This document shows, piece by piece, positions 1 through 9,004 of a stretch of DNA of 36,685 bases. The stretch's first letter is position 1, and every line of letters begins with the position of its first letter. The translations under genes and the position numbers were made by a program. The stretch comes from Chengkuizengella sp. SCS-71B. GTDB taxonomy: Bacteria > Bacillota > Bacilli > Paenibacillales > KCTC-33759. Where the stretch lies: the NCBI RefSeq assembly GCF_040100845.1, contig NZ_JAZHSH010000003.1, forward strand, positions 1-36,685, written 5' to 3'. The notes beneath the pieces are model-generated. The model did no database searches and was not told where the DNA came from. It saw nothing but the letters and a program-made list of their open reading frames with translations.

Positions 1-45
1 AGATAAAGAGTTTTATAGACTTTCATAATTGTTATTTAACTGTTA

Positions 46-1980
46 TTACCCTCTATCTTTTTTAGAGTTTTCTACCTTCAGATAGCCTTTTTGCTTAGCT
101 AATGTATTCATTTGTTTAATTTGTTTCATCGCTGTTACCTGACTTTTCGTTTTCTCGTTTGAGAAAAAGTACACTTTACCATCTGGATATTGCGCTGATC
201 TTCCAGCTCGTCCTGCCATTTGTACTAAAGCTGCTTCATCAAACATGCTGGAGTCTGCATCAATGATATAAACATCAGAATTAGGTACAGTGACTCCTCT
301 TTCTAAGATCGTAGTTGTCACTAATATTTGAATTTCTCTATTTCGAAAGGCTTGTACTTTCAACTCTCGTTGTTTATCGATTGATGAAACACCTTGCACA
401 TTTACTTCTTTGCATCTCGTTCTTAAATACCCGACAAATGGTTCGATATACTTTATTTTCGGAAGAAATATGAAACAAATCGCTCCCTTATGTATCGTGT
501 CTCTGATACGTTGCAATAAAGCTTTCTCTATTCGGAATTTATTTAAGAACCCTTTTAGTGATGTGAATTCAATTTGATCATTAGAGCAAATGTGTTGTAA
601 GGAAGGGAAAGATACTCTTTGTGGCATAGGCAATGGATGTCGATGATATCTAACTGGTACTTTCACATGTGGAAGTTGACCTTGTTTGATTGATCTGACC
701 ATCTTCATAGGAGGTGTTGCTGATAACATGATGTATTTCCCATGTGGTTTAAGTGCTTTCCTTGCAGCATACTGTAACATAACATTGTTATGAAAAGGAA
801 AAGCATCCAATTCATCAATAATAATGCAGTCAAACTTTTGCCAGAAACGAAGCAACTGATGTGTTGTAGCAATAAATAATTGTCCTTCCTCCCATTTTTG
901 CGAGCTTCCACCATACAGGGTTACGATTCGTAAGTGAGGAAAAGCTTTTTGTAAACGTGGCTGCAACTCAAGAACCACATCTTTCCTGGGAGTGGCTAAC
1001 ACCACTTGATAACCTTTATTTATTTCCTGTTGGATTAAAGGAAAAATCATCTCCGTTTTCCCTGCACCAGTAACAGCCCATATTAAAAAGCAGGAAGGTT
1101 CTTTTGTCGAAACATTATGTTTGGTTTCTTTTAAAAATAAAGATGCAGTACTTACTGCTTCAATTTGTGGTTGACTTAAGTTCCAATGTTTCAAATCGCT
1201 TGAAGGGTGAGTATCATTCTCATTCTCTAAAAATTGTGATTTCATGTGGGAAGAAGATTTCCCCCTAATTAGAGGTGTACAATACCTGCTTTTCCCCATT
1301 GTAATGCAATGCTCACAATACAAACACTTTTCTTCACAAAATAAACATAATGTTTCATACATGTTCTCTCTACCACTACCACAACGATGACAAGTTATTT
1401 CTATCTGTTTTTGCAACCAAGGATATGATTTATTCTTGTCCATCGTTACTCCACTATGAATTTCAATTTGTTCAGTTAAGTATAAGTGTTGGATGATCGC
1501 TGTCCAATGACCTTCAAATGTGTAACCTAACCTTTTTAATATATGAATAAATTCAGCTTGTAATAGTTCTCGCCCCTGTATGGCTTGTATAATTTTCCTT
1601 TCCATATTCGAATTAATGTTAAAATCAACGTGATTCTTATATTGAACTGCTTGGACAAATTGGAAAGATAGCTGTTTCTGTAATTTTTCACTTAAGTTCA
1701 CATATTCTTGATGAAGCATAAAACGAATCCATTTTTGGGTCAGTTGTTTGTTATCTTGATTCAAATATTTCAGCAGATCAAATGAATGAAATATTTTGCA
1801 ATACACCAAGGCTATACCTAACGGTAATTTTGGCTTAAGAACAACGATATACGGGTGGTTTCTTTGTCTGAACCAATACTGAGCATCTACCTGCATCTCA
1901 AATGATACATACCATTTCCAACAATTTCGTATACCATCTCGATTCATTGAATGATTTACAGCATATAAATGAACTTTCAT
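46..1980 (-). CDS. comFA: ComFA, DNA-uptake helicase/translocase
   Basis: Superfamily 2 DEAD-like ATPase of the competence machinery, known to act on the inner face of the membrane to help pull single-stranded DNA in through the ComEC channel. Numbering from the upstream ATG at 1992: an N-terminal region, a cysteine-rich zinc-binding segment (C201, C204, C216, C219, C223, C226, C229, C238), Walker A AVTGAGKTE at 306-314, Walker B IIDELD at 391-396, SAT at 424-426 and motif VI QMAGRAGR at 591-598. The ATG at 1992 has its Shine-Dalgarno abutting it, whereas the ATG at 1980 (MKVHLY) has GGAGG five bases upstream, so I start at 1980 (644 aa). A terminator hairpin ends only about 23 bases upstream, so how it is transcribed is unclear. 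A comFC gene would be expected just beyond the left edge. Confidence 0.93.
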   Translation of the reverse strand: MKVHLYAVNHSMNRDGIRNCWKWYVSFEMQVDAQYWFRQRNHPYIVVLKPKLPLGIALVYCKIFHSFDLLKYLNQDNKQLTQKWIRFMLHQEYVNLSEKLQKQLSFQFVQAVQYKNHVDFNINSNMERKIIQAIQGRELLQAEFIHILKRLGYTFEGHWTAIIQHLYLTEQIEIHSGVTMDKNKSYPWLQKQIEITCHRCGSGRENMYETLCLFCEEKCLYCEHCITMGKSRYCTPLIRGKSSSHMKSQFLENENDTHPSSDLKHWNLSQPQIEAVSTASLFLKETKHNVSTKEPSCFLIWAVTGAGKTEMIFPLIQQEINKGYQVVLATPRKDVVLELQPRLQKAFPHLRIVTLYGGSSQKWEEGQLFIATTHQLLRFWQKFDCIIIDELDAFPFHNNVMLQYAARKALKPHGKYIMLSATPPMKMVRSIKQGQLPHVKVPVRYHRHPLPMPQRVSFPSLQHICSNDQIEFTSLKGFLNKFRIEKALLQRIRDTIHKGAICFIFLPKIKYIEPFVGYLRTRCKEVNVQGVSSIDKQRELKVQAFRNREIQILVTTTILERGVTVPNSDVYIIDADSSMFDEAALVQMAGRAGRSAQYPDGKVYFFSNEKTKSQVTAMKQIKQMNTLAKQKGYLKVENSKKDRG

Positions 1981-2002
1981 AATTTCCTCCATCTCCTGTC
2001 AG

Positions 2003-2040
2003 AAAAAAACACCCAATCAGCTTATTGCTGATCGGGTGTT
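2003..2040 (-). terminator. Intrinsic terminator between the GT2-like gene and comFA
   Basis: Stem of 14 bp (2008-2021 with 2027-2040, one G-U pair) and a 5-base loop, followed on the minus strand by a run of T (2009 down to 2003). It ends the transcript from the degS side but lies immediately before the comFA ribosome site, leaving no room for a promoter between them. Confidence 0.85.
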
Positions 2041-2085
2041 CTTCACTCCGAAAGATTTTATTTTTTTATTTATTAATGCAGCGCA

Positions 2086-2493
2086 TTAAAGTAATGGGAT
2101 GTTTTGTAAACGTTGATCCTTTGTTAAATCTATAACGGTTACATTCTCATCAACCATTTTATTTTCTAAATTTAATTTTTCATTCATTGGAACACTTTTA
2201 ATTTGCAAATCCTTATGCAAAATCATTCGATTTGTTATGGCAAGTGTATCATCTGTTGATCCTTTGTCCACAACGGTTATTTTTACCTCTTTGCCATGGA
2301 ACCAAAAAAAGAAAAAGATGGAACGAAGAACCCATTCAATTAATTTTTCATTTTGATACGAGATGATGACATAGTGAATTGTAAGAAGTTCGATCTCTCC
2401 CTTTTTTTTAAGGTGAAAATAATGGGATACATGAACGATAAGTGCACATAAAACATAAACTCCTATGATCGTTAAGATTCCAGCTATCATCAC
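2086..2493 (-). CDS. Short membrane protein with GT2-like segment, function unknown
   Basis: A 135-aa protein with one N-terminal hydrophobic helix (about residues 3-25), a lysine-rich stretch, and then a segment resembling the start of a family 2 glycosyltransferase fold: a strand ending HYVIISYQNE and, about 30 residues later, ITVVDKGSTDDT, like the VDDGSTDDT nucleotide-sugar motif. The rest of a GT2 domain (DXD, catalytic base region) is missing and the C-terminus is short, so catalysis is doubtful. The start is GTG at 2493 (AGGGAGGT 7 bases upstream); ATG at 2490 is also possible. It lies between degU and comFA in the same direction and ends at a terminator. It may be a reduced glycosyltransferase or a small protein that keeps only that fold. 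Confidence 0.6.
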   Translation of the reverse strand: MMIAGILTIIGVYVLCALIVHVSHYFHLKKKGEIELLTIHYVIISYQNEKLIEWVLRSIFFFFWFHGKEVKITVVDKGSTDDTLAITNRMILHKDLQIKSVPMNEKLNLENKMVDENVTVIDLTKDQRLQNIPLL

Positions 2494-2611
2494 ATGTTCT
2501 ACCTCCCTTATATGCCATCATATGCCATTAAGGATTGTAGAGTTCCGATTGGATATGCAAAAAGAGGTCTGAGGGAATAAAATAACCATAAAATAATTTT
2601 GAATCAATCTC

Positions 2612-3328
2612 TTAAAGTGTTACCCAACCTTTTTTAATTGAATTAATAACCGCTTGTGTGCGGTCTTCTACTTCTAATTTCTGTAATATGCTGCTCACAT
2701 GATTTTTTACTGTTTTTTCACTAATAAATAATTGCTCGCCAATTGCTTTGTTATTTCTACCTTCTGCCATTAAACAAAGGACCTCCGCTTCACGTTTTGT
2801 CAGAGGATTTTCTAAATCATATATGTATCGTACATTTGAAGTTGTAGTCTGCTGCTCCTTTGGTTTAGCAATGCCTGTTTCATTTAAGTATGTCATTCTT
2901 CTTAAGTGGTTGATTAATTTACCAGATACTTTCGGATGTATATATGAGTACCCCTTAACTACAGAATTAACAGCATGGATTAGCTCATTTGATTCCATAT
3001 CTTTCAATAAGTAACCGGATGCCCCTTTTTTAAGAGTCTCAAATACGTAACTCTCGTCATCATGAATGGATAAAATAACAATTTTTACAAAAGGAAAATG
3101 TTGAGTGACCTTCTCCGTTGTGATTACACCATTTTCATTTGGCATATTAATGTCTAATAAAAGAACATCGGGTTTAAACTTCTTACAGCTTCCTAACACT
3201 TCGCTGCCATCCCCACATTCTGCTATGACTTCCAACTGATCCTCCATTTCTAGTATTCTTTTTAACCCTTCCCTAAAAAGAGCGTGGTCATCTGCAATGA
3301 TCACTCTTACTTTATGATCATTATTCAT
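2612..3328 (-). CDS. degU: DegU, two-component response regulator
   Basis: NarL/FixJ-type response regulator, partner of DegS. Known DegU proteins control exoenzymes, motility, biofilm and competence. Residues 1-125 form the receiver domain with the acidic pair in IADDH (13-14) and the phosphoacceptor D59 in LLLDINMP; the LuxR-type helix-turn-helix spans about 175-235 (LTKREAEVL ... ISEKTVKNHVSSIL). Length (238 aa) fits Bacillus DegU (about 229). The start ATG has AGGAG about 9 bases upstream, within the end of degS; the two genes are only 6 bases apart, so they are surely cotranscribed. No clear terminator follows before the next gene. Confidence 0.95.
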   Translation of the reverse strand: MNNDHKVRVIIADDHALFREGLKRILEMEDQLEVIAECGDGSEVLGSCKKFKPDVLLLDINMPNENGVITTEKVTQHFPFVKIVILSIHDDESYVFETLKKGASGYLLKDMESNELIHAVNSVVKGYSYIHPKVSGKLINHLRRMTYLNETGIAKPKEQQTTTSNVRYIYDLENPLTKREAEVLCLMAEGRNNKAIGEQLFISEKTVKNHVSSILQKLEVEDRTQAVINSIKKGWVTL

Positions 3329-3334
3329 ACTATC

Positions 3335-4492
3335 TCACTCCTGTTCTTCACTCTCATTGACAGGCACCTTCATCGTAATTCGGGTACCTCTTTTTGATGC
3401 AGAACGGATTTCGAACTCACCATCAAGAAGTTCTACCCGCTCGCGCATACCAATAATGCCATAATGACTACCACCAAGAATTTTTAGTTCCATTTGCTCT
3501 ACATCAAATCCTAGACCATCATCTTCTAAAGATATTGAGATCATATCACCTTCAAAGGAAATATCTAATTTAATTTGGGAGGCTTCTGCATGTTTATACG
3601 TATTCGAACAAAACTCCTGCACAAACCGGTAGATCGCTACTTCCATTGCTGATGATAAACGGATTTCATGCCCTTGAATATCGATTGAGGTATTTATCAC
3701 ATATTTTTCCTCAAAATCATGTAAGTACTTTCTCAATGCTGGAACTAGCCCTAAATCATCCAAAGCCATCGGTCGCAGATTAAAAATAATCTTCCTTACT
3801 TCTTCTAACCCAGATCTCATTTGATTTTTAAAATCAATAAACTCATCCATTAACGTATCATACTTCTGTTTACTTAACATACGTTCGACGATTTCAGTTC
3901 TTAATACTAAATTCGCCATAGATTGAGCAATTCCATCATGAATTTCCCGGGAAATTCGCTTTCTTTCCTCCTCTAGCGCTAAAATAATTTTCAACCCGAC
4001 GAGTTGTTTGTTTTTAGCCGTTTCTAGAATGCGTGAAACTTTATTCAAATCGCCTTTCAAATAATCAACCACAACATTCATTTGAGAAACAACATTTTCT
4101 GCACGATGAATTGTACCTTCGATATTTTTAATTCTTTGGTGCAATTCATCTCTTCGATCCTTTAGATTTTTCTCTTTCTCTCGGTAAACAATTAACTCAA
4201 TTTGAAAACTATTTGCTGTTTCATAGGCTTTTCGAATATCATTTTCTCCATATTGATGCAAGTCTCGGCTTACTTCCGAGAGTCGATTTCTAGCATCTCT
4301 AAATTTTAATTCAAAATCATCAACAATGGTTATTACTTTGTCGATTTCTCCCATGACTTTAAGTAGCTCTTCGTTTAAAACTTCTAACTCAGAGCGAGCG
4401 CTTTCAGAGATTTCATATATTTGATACTTGCTATCATCCATGACTTCCATTGTTTTTGTTATGACTTTATCGATAGCATCCAAGTTCGCCAC
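3335..4492 (-). CDS. degS: DegS, cytoplasmic sensor histidine kinase
   Basis: Soluble sensor kinase that phosphorylates DegU. The N-terminal ~170 residues are a charged, heptad-like coiled coil (the DegS sensor domain) with no membrane segment. A HisKA_3 dimerisation box follows, with phosphoacceptor H185 in SREIHDG, and a C-terminal HATPase domain with the N-box near SNTYKHA and G-boxes DDGLGFD and GGSHYGIIGMRERV. The 385-aa length matches the family. The start codon is GTG at 4492, with GGGAG/AGGA upstream. The 212-base leader on the upstream side is unusually rich in inverted repeats (described separately). Confidence 0.95.
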   Translation of the reverse strand: MANLDAIDKVITKTMEVMDDSKYQIYEISESARSELEVLNEELLKVMGEIDKVITIVDDFELKFRDARNRLSEVSRDLHQYGENDIRKAYETANSFQIELIVYREKEKNLKDRRDELHQRIKNIEGTIHRAENVVSQMNVVVDYLKGDLNKVSRILETAKNKQLVGLKIILALEEERKRISREIHDGIAQSMANLVLRTEIVERMLSKQKYDTLMDEFIDFKNQMRSGLEEVRKIIFNLRPMALDDLGLVPALRKYLHDFEEKYVINTSIDIQGHEIRLSSAMEVAIYRFVQEFCSNTYKHAEASQIKLDISFEGDMISISLEDDGLGFDVEQMELKILGGSHYGIIGMRERVELLDGEFEIRSASKRGTRITMKVPVNESEEQE

Positions 4493-4540
4493 TATATCCT
4501 ACTCCCGTCTGTTATTTCAAGCCAAAATTATGTATGTAGA

Positions 4541-4634
4541 TTCTCTATAGAGAAAACAAGGTATTCTATAATTTACTAAAATACCTATAAATAGTAGCCT
4601 TTCATGTCGTTTGGACGCCATAAAAGTCTACTAT
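4541..4634 (-). promoter_or_regulatory. Inverted-repeat cluster in the degS leader
   Basis: Three dyads in under 100 bases upstream of degS: a 14-base palindrome TTCTCTATAGAGAA at 4541-4554; GGTATT/AATACC arms bounding about 4560-4585; and a long hairpin 4591-4634 pairing 17 of 20 positions (7, 4, 3 and 3 bp separated by single mismatches) with loop TTGG. The long stem lacks a following T-run, so it is not an obvious terminator. Role unknown. Confidence 0.5.
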
Positions 4635-4704
4635 TGTCGAAATATCTGCCTATATCTTTATACTACCATAATTAAGCAAGAATGAAAGTAAATTGAGCCA
4701 ATAT

Positions 4705-7365
4705 TTATTCCATCGTAATTTTATTTGTTGATGAATCCCAGCCTACTTTCCAACCAAAAAATTCTGAAACAAATCGCAATGGAACCATCGTACGATTATT
4801 AATAGCAGTAGGTGGAACATCTGAGGTCACTTTATTCCCATTTAGGTTAATAGCTGGATCGTTAATCCATAATTCTATTAGTTGATCCTCTTTTATTAAA
4901 ATCACTTTTTTATTTACGGAATCCCATCTAACTTGTCCACCTAAAGCATCTACAATAAAACGAAGTGGAACCATCGTTCTACCAGTCATCACAACAGGAG
5001 CTTGATCCAACTGCTGAGAGATACCGTCAACTGTAAGTACTTTGGCATTTAAAGTCATCTCGACCTTTGGTTTAATAATCGGTGGAATTTCACCTCTATA
5101 CATAAAGAAAATGTTATCAAACGCAACAGATCCAATGACTTCCCTATCATCCTGACCAACATCTGGACTTACAATATATAATCTTTTCATTTTTATAGGA
5201 TACGCTAAATTATAATCTGCTAGATTAACGTTAACTGTTTCCCAGCCTTCCCAGTTCACATTTTTAGAGATATCTATTTTTTGAACGTCACCATTTCCAT
5301 CAATGACTTCAGCTCTAACCCAGTTATAGCTATTATCTCCAAACAAATCTATCTTCAAGAATTGAGGTTCTCCATCTACATCTATTCCCTCATCGTTGTT
5401 AAAGACAGCATAAGCAGCTTTGTTTACAGTTTCACCTTGAGAAAAATCATAATCTAATCTAAGACTTTGATTGTTGGCAGCTTCACGTTGGAAGGATAAA
5501 TCCCCACTCACAAAAGAAGGATAAACGGTGAAGGATACTGGAACTTCTCCATGATTAAAATCTTCCCACTCTCTTAACATTCCTGCAGATAATGTTAACA
5601 TTGAACTATAACCATCATATTTAGCAATGATTTTACCAATTCCTTGATTTCCAAGTCGCTCTACAGTTAATGTATCTCCATTCATGCTTCCTGAAAATCC
5701 GATAAATTCCCAATCTATTAATTCAGCAGGAACCGTACGTTTGACTCCAGATTCCGTTTTCACAAACACAGGCAATTTATATGTTCCACCTTCAACGAGC
5801 ATATTAGAATTAGAGGCATAGAATCCCATGATGGACAAATTGTCCCTTCCTATAATTTCAATTTCCAAACTTTCATTGATATCATTTGAGGTAGCCGTAA
5901 TTTGAGTTGTGCCAGATTGATTTGGTGTAAATACGTTTCCTTCAAATTTCCCAATTGGATTTGAAATCAGCCAATTCACATTCAATTGACTTACATCTAA
6001 TGGATTATAATATTCATCATATGCCTTCATTTGATAGGTTGTTTGTTCATTTTTGAAAAGCGTTGTTTGTCCATCTAAGAACATTCCCTTTAATTTACCT
6101 TCTGGTGCTGTTGAATATACACCTATTCCATTTACAACCTTCCTTTCACTTCCATACTCAGGTTGGTTGCTAAGTTGAACATCAAATTCAGCCAAAGGAC
6201 GTGAAACAAGTTGAGTTGAACCTCCACCATCAAGGTTAATACCATTCCAAATACCAAGCTGTAACATTAATTCTTGTAATTCGCTCAATCTTAAACCATC
6301 ACTTTCACCATAGTGATCTGCTGTCACAATATAAACATATCTTTCATCTTTAGAATAACCAATTGCCGTCCTAGAGCGATTCCCTAATAAACTAGATATA
6401 TCCCTAGAAAAATCAGCGGCTTTCCCATCTTGTATTAATACGGTATGGCCACCAATCAGCATCTTAAAATCGTTTTCTTTTATATTCTGACCGTCATCAC
6501 TTAGCGAAAGAAGTTCATAATCAGTGTCAATCTCGTCGCCTACTTGCATGTTTGATGTCACAAACTTTGCTGCCTTACCATGAGCTCTTAAAATATATCC
6601 GTCCTTCGGAGGAGTCATCGGTAGAAATTTACCTTCAGAGATCTCTTGAATCACACCGTCTATAACTAAGACTTCTGTAGGTGTCGTTGCACCATCTGCA
6701 GCTCTTCGCTCACTTCCCCAAGCGTCCGTGTATATGTATAAAGAATCTGCATGACTATGTAAATGGCCTGGTTCCAACCATGCATACGTCTTGTTCATTC
6801 CCCTAAGTGGGTAACTCTCCCCATTTTCAGCTGTCACTAATCCCTCAAAAGCAAAGAGTCCAATGACTGGTTTATTGGCTTCCGTAATTCCAAACGTATA
6901 CATACCCGTTAATTCACTTGGAGATGCCATAATTTCTCCATCAGATATGGTCGGTCCAAGCGGTACACCTTCTGAATTCATTGCATAATAATCACCATTC
7001 ACTCCTGCAACTGCATCAGTATATTTCACCATATTTTTAACGGTTGATCTTTCTGTAAACTGTCCTTGAGCACCTGTCATTACGTCTAATTTGACATAGG
7101 GATTATTCAAATCTAACTTTATAACACCTACCTTTGTATTGATATACTCTCCATCTCTTTGCATAGTGAAAGTATAATTTTGCAACTTAGCTCCTGAGGT
7201 AATAACCTCTTCACTCAATAACTTTGCTGATGCTGCCTGTACTTGTGATATATTCAATCCTGGTATAGGCGAAAATAATAGCTGAGCACTTAAAAAACCA
7301 CTTACTACAATAGGAACTACCTTTCTACTGAAAAATCTGCCAATTCTTCTATGTTTGTATTCCAT
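4705..7365 (-). CDS. Secreted phosphodiester glycosidase-like protein with stalk domain
   Basis: 886-aa exported protein. A signal peptide is visible (basic MEYKHRR..RK, hydrophobic segment to about 36, cleavage probably near QAASA at about 46). Residues ~80-415 look like the NAGPA/phosphodiester glycosidase domain (PF09992 type), with its hallmark LDGGGSTQLV at about 376. Then come a bacterial Ig-like region (~430-510), a beta-rich carbohydrate-binding-like region (~600-755), and at ~770-886 a pair of copper-amine-oxidase N-domain repeats, each with RTMVPLRF. The known fold cleaves GlcNAc-1-phosphodiesters; substrate here is unproven, cell-wall or extracellular glycans being likely. AGGAGAG precedes the ATG. 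It is monocistronic and shares an upstream motif with the other stalk-domain gene at 17424-18530. Confidence 0.85.
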   Translation of the reverse strand: MEYKHRRIGRFFSRKVVPIVVSGFLSAQLLFSPIPGLNISQVQAASAKLLSEEVITSGAKLQNYTFTMQRDGEYINTKVGVIKLDLNNPYVKLDVMTGAQGQFTERSTVKNMVKYTDAVAGVNGDYYAMNSEGVPLGPTISDGEIMASPSELTGMYTFGITEANKPVIGLFAFEGLVTAENGESYPLRGMNKTYAWLEPGHLHSHADSLYIYTDAWGSERRAADGATTPTEVLVIDGVIQEISEGKFLPMTPPKDGYILRAHGKAAKFVTSNMQVGDEIDTDYELLSLSDDGQNIKENDFKMLIGGHTVLIQDGKAADFSRDISSLLGNRSRTAIGYSKDERYVYIVTADHYGESDGLRLSELQELMLQLGIWNGINLDGGGSTQLVSRPLAEFDVQLSNQPEYGSERKVVNGIGVYSTAPEGKLKGMFLDGQTTLFKNEQTTYQMKAYDEYYNPLDVSQLNVNWLISNPIGKFEGNVFTPNQSGTTQITATSNDINESLEIEIIGRDNLSIMGFYASNSNMLVEGGTYKLPVFVKTESGVKRTVPAELIDWEFIGFSGSMNGDTLTVERLGNQGIGKIIAKYDGYSSMLTLSAGMLREWEDFNHGEVPVSFTVYPSFVSGDLSFQREAANNQSLRLDYDFSQGETVNKAAYAVFNNDEGIDVDGEPQFLKIDLFGDNSYNWVRAEVIDGNGDVQKIDISKNVNWEGWETVNVNLADYNLAYPIKMKRLYIVSPDVGQDDREVIGSVAFDNIFFMYRGEIPPIIKPKVEMTLNAKVLTVDGISQQLDQAPVVMTGRTMVPLRFIVDALGGQVRWDSVNKKVILIKEDQLIELWINDPAINLNGNKVTSDVPPTAINNRTMVPLRFVSEFFGWKVGWDSSTNKITME

Positions 7366-7466
7366 ATTCTCTCTCCTAGTTGATTAATAGTCATGATAAT
7401 AGAAACCTTGAACAAACTTTATATATTTAATAGATTCTATTTTCCTCTATTAATTAGACTACAAAA

Positions 7467-7482
7467 GGTGACAAAAAGTTAC
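7467..7482 (-). promoter_or_regulatory. Motif shared with the 18530 stalk gene (WalR/PhoP-like half-sites)
   Basis: On the minus strand GTAACTTTTTGTCACC, 102 bases upstream of the start codon. It matches 15 of 16 bases of the motif at 18597-18612 upstream of the other stalk-domain gene. The TGTNAC-like half-sites are spaced by 4, whereas the WalR consensus uses 5. Confidence 0.4.
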
Positions 7483-7575
7483 GGTTTTTTTGTGAGAATA
7501 TATGAAAAAGTTGAGAAACTAGAAAATATTTGTAATATGAGGTAAGTATAGTTCTTTTCATTCATTAAAAGGTAC

Positions 7576-7609
7576 AAAAAAAGCACTGATAATTTACTCA
7601 TCAATGCTT
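7576..7609 (-). terminator. Intrinsic terminator of metK
   Basis: Stem of 10 pairs (7581-7590 with 7600-7609, one G-U) followed on the minus strand by seven T, 64 bases past the metK stop. Confidence 0.88.
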
Positions 7610-7672
7610 TATAATATAGAAACCCTTAATAGATTTCACCTGTTTATTGCTTTTTGTCTATTTTTTTATCAT

Positions 7673-8881
7673 TTATTGAAGTTCTTTTTTTAGTAATTCT
7701 ATTTTATCTGTACGCTCCCAAGGTAAATCAACATCAGAACGTCCAAAGTGACCGTATGCTGCTGTTTGTTGATAAATCGGTTGGCGTAATTCTAACATCT
7801 TAATAATTCCAGCAGGACGCAAATCAAACACATTGCGTATCGCTTCTACAAGTTTTTCTTCACTAACTATACCTGTGCCAAACGTATCTACGCTAATGGA
7901 TACCGGCTGAGCAACACCAATGGCATATGCAACCTGTACTTCACATTTTGTAGCTAAACCTGCTGCTACAATATTTTTTGCCACATATCTCGCTGCATAT
8001 GCACCAGAGCGATCCACTTTTGTTGCATCTTTACCAGAAAATGCTCCGCCCCCATGACGTGCATATCCTCCGTAAGTATCAACAATGATCTTACGTCCTG
8101 TTAACCCAGCATCACCTTGTGGACCTCCTACAACAAAACTACCAGTAGGATTAATAAAATATTTTGTATCCTCGTCTAATAATGAATCGGGAACAACAGG
8201 TTTGATCACATGTTCTAAAACATCTTTTTTAATTTGCTCTAAGCTTATATTTTCATGATGTTGTGTAGAAACAACGATGGTGTCAACTCTGATCGGTTTA
8301 TCATTTTCATCATATTCAATCGTAACCTGTGTCTTACCATCAGGGCGAAGATAATCTACAATACCTTCTTTTCTTGCTTCTGTTAAACGACGAGCTAATT
8401 TATGAGATAATGAAATGGGCAAAGGCATTAATTCAGGTGTTTCATTCACTGCGAATCCAAACATCAAACCTTGATCTCCCGCACCAATACTTTCAATCTC
8501 ACTATCACTCATTTGTCCTTCTCTTGCTTCAAGTGCTGTATCTACTGCACGTGCAATTTCAGGTGATTGCTCATCGATGGATGATAATACAGCACACGTT
8601 CTGTAATCTAAACCATATCTTGCATCAACATAGCCAATATTTTTAATGGTGTCACGTACAAGACCAGGAATATCAATGTATGTAGCAAAATCACTACTAA
8701 TTTCCCCAGCAACTAATACTAAGCCAGTTGTAGTGGACACCTCACAAGCTACACGAGCATTTGGATCTTGTTTCATAAAAGCATCTAATACGGAATCAGA
8801 AATTTGATCACATAATTTATCAGGATGTCCTTCCGTTACAGACTCTGATGTAAATAAACGACGACTTTTTTGCATAGTCAA
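7673..8881 (-). CDS. metK: S-adenosylmethionine synthase
   Basis: Makes SAM from methionine and ATP in the cytoplasm. Family hallmarks are all present: [16 protein letters not shown] near the N-terminus (ATP site), the [10 protein letters not shown] loop in the middle, and [16 protein letters not shown] in the C-terminal third. Length of about 400 aa is normal. Start choice matters: the longest reading begins at TTG 8890, but AGGAGG (8891-8896) abuts it; TTG at 8881 lies 9 bases from AGGAGG and is preferred (402 aa); ATG at 8875 is 15 bases away. An out-of-frame ATG AGT TGA (8886-8878) overlaps this start. Upstream there is no S-box (SAM-I) riboswitch, but there is a promoter-like -35 and a terminator hairpin. 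Confidence 0.96.
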   Translation of the reverse strand: MTMQKSRRLFTSESVTEGHPDKLCDQISDSVLDAFMKQDPNARVACEVSTTTGLVLVAGEISSDFATYIDIPGLVRDTIKNIGYVDARYGLDYRTCAVLSSIDEQSPEIARAVDTALEAREGQMSDSEIESIGAGDQGLMFGFAVNETPELMPLPISLSHKLARRLTEARKEGIVDYLRPDGKTQVTIEYDENDKPIRVDTIVVSTQHHENISLEQIKKDVLEHVIKPVVPDSLLDEDTKYFINPTGSFVVGGPQGDAGLTGRKIIVDTYGGYARHGGGAFSGKDATKVDRSGAYAARYVAKNIVAAGLATKCEVQVAYAIGVAQPVSISVDTFGTGIVSEEKLVEAIRNVFDLRPAGIIKMLELRQPIYQQTAAYGHFGRSDVDLPWERTDKIELLKKELQ

Positions 8882-8944
8882 CTCATTCAACCTCCTACTA
8901 ACTAAATAAACTTAAGATTTATATACACACAAATACTCATATAC

Positions 8945-8976
8945 AAAAAACGAACCTTTTCCCTAAGGAAAAGGTT
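8945..8976 (-). terminator. Terminator-type hairpin in the metK leader
   Basis: Perfect 10-bp stem (8953-8962 with 8967-8976), loop of 4, then TTTTTT on the minus strand (8950-8945). It sits about 65 bases upstream of metK and about 115 bases past the spore-protein gene. It may end the spore-protein transcript or act as a metK attenuator; minus-strand GAAGGTT (8996-8990) could pair with its first arm. Confidence 0.75.
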
Positions 8977-9004
8977 GGTATTATTACTGAACCTTCAAAG
9001 TATT

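Larger units (their letters stand above)
7366..7672. other. Intergenic region between the stalk-protein gene and metK
   Basis: About 300 bases without a gene. It holds the leader of the secreted glycosidase gene, including the motif GGTGACAAAAAGTTAC at 7467-7482 (plus-strand reading), and the metK terminator at 7576-7609. Nothing else recognisable. Confidence 0.7.

Noticed and set aside
1-26. Start of comFC at 26 on the minus strand
   Set aside because: An ATG exists (MKVYK...), but there is no clear ribosome site, and too little sequence remains to recognise it.
8329-8646. Plus-strand ORF opposite metK
   Set aside because: Antisense shadow of a highly conserved gene; no ribosome site or recognised domain. 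The same applies to other antisense ORFs within eno, rnr, gpmI and pgk.
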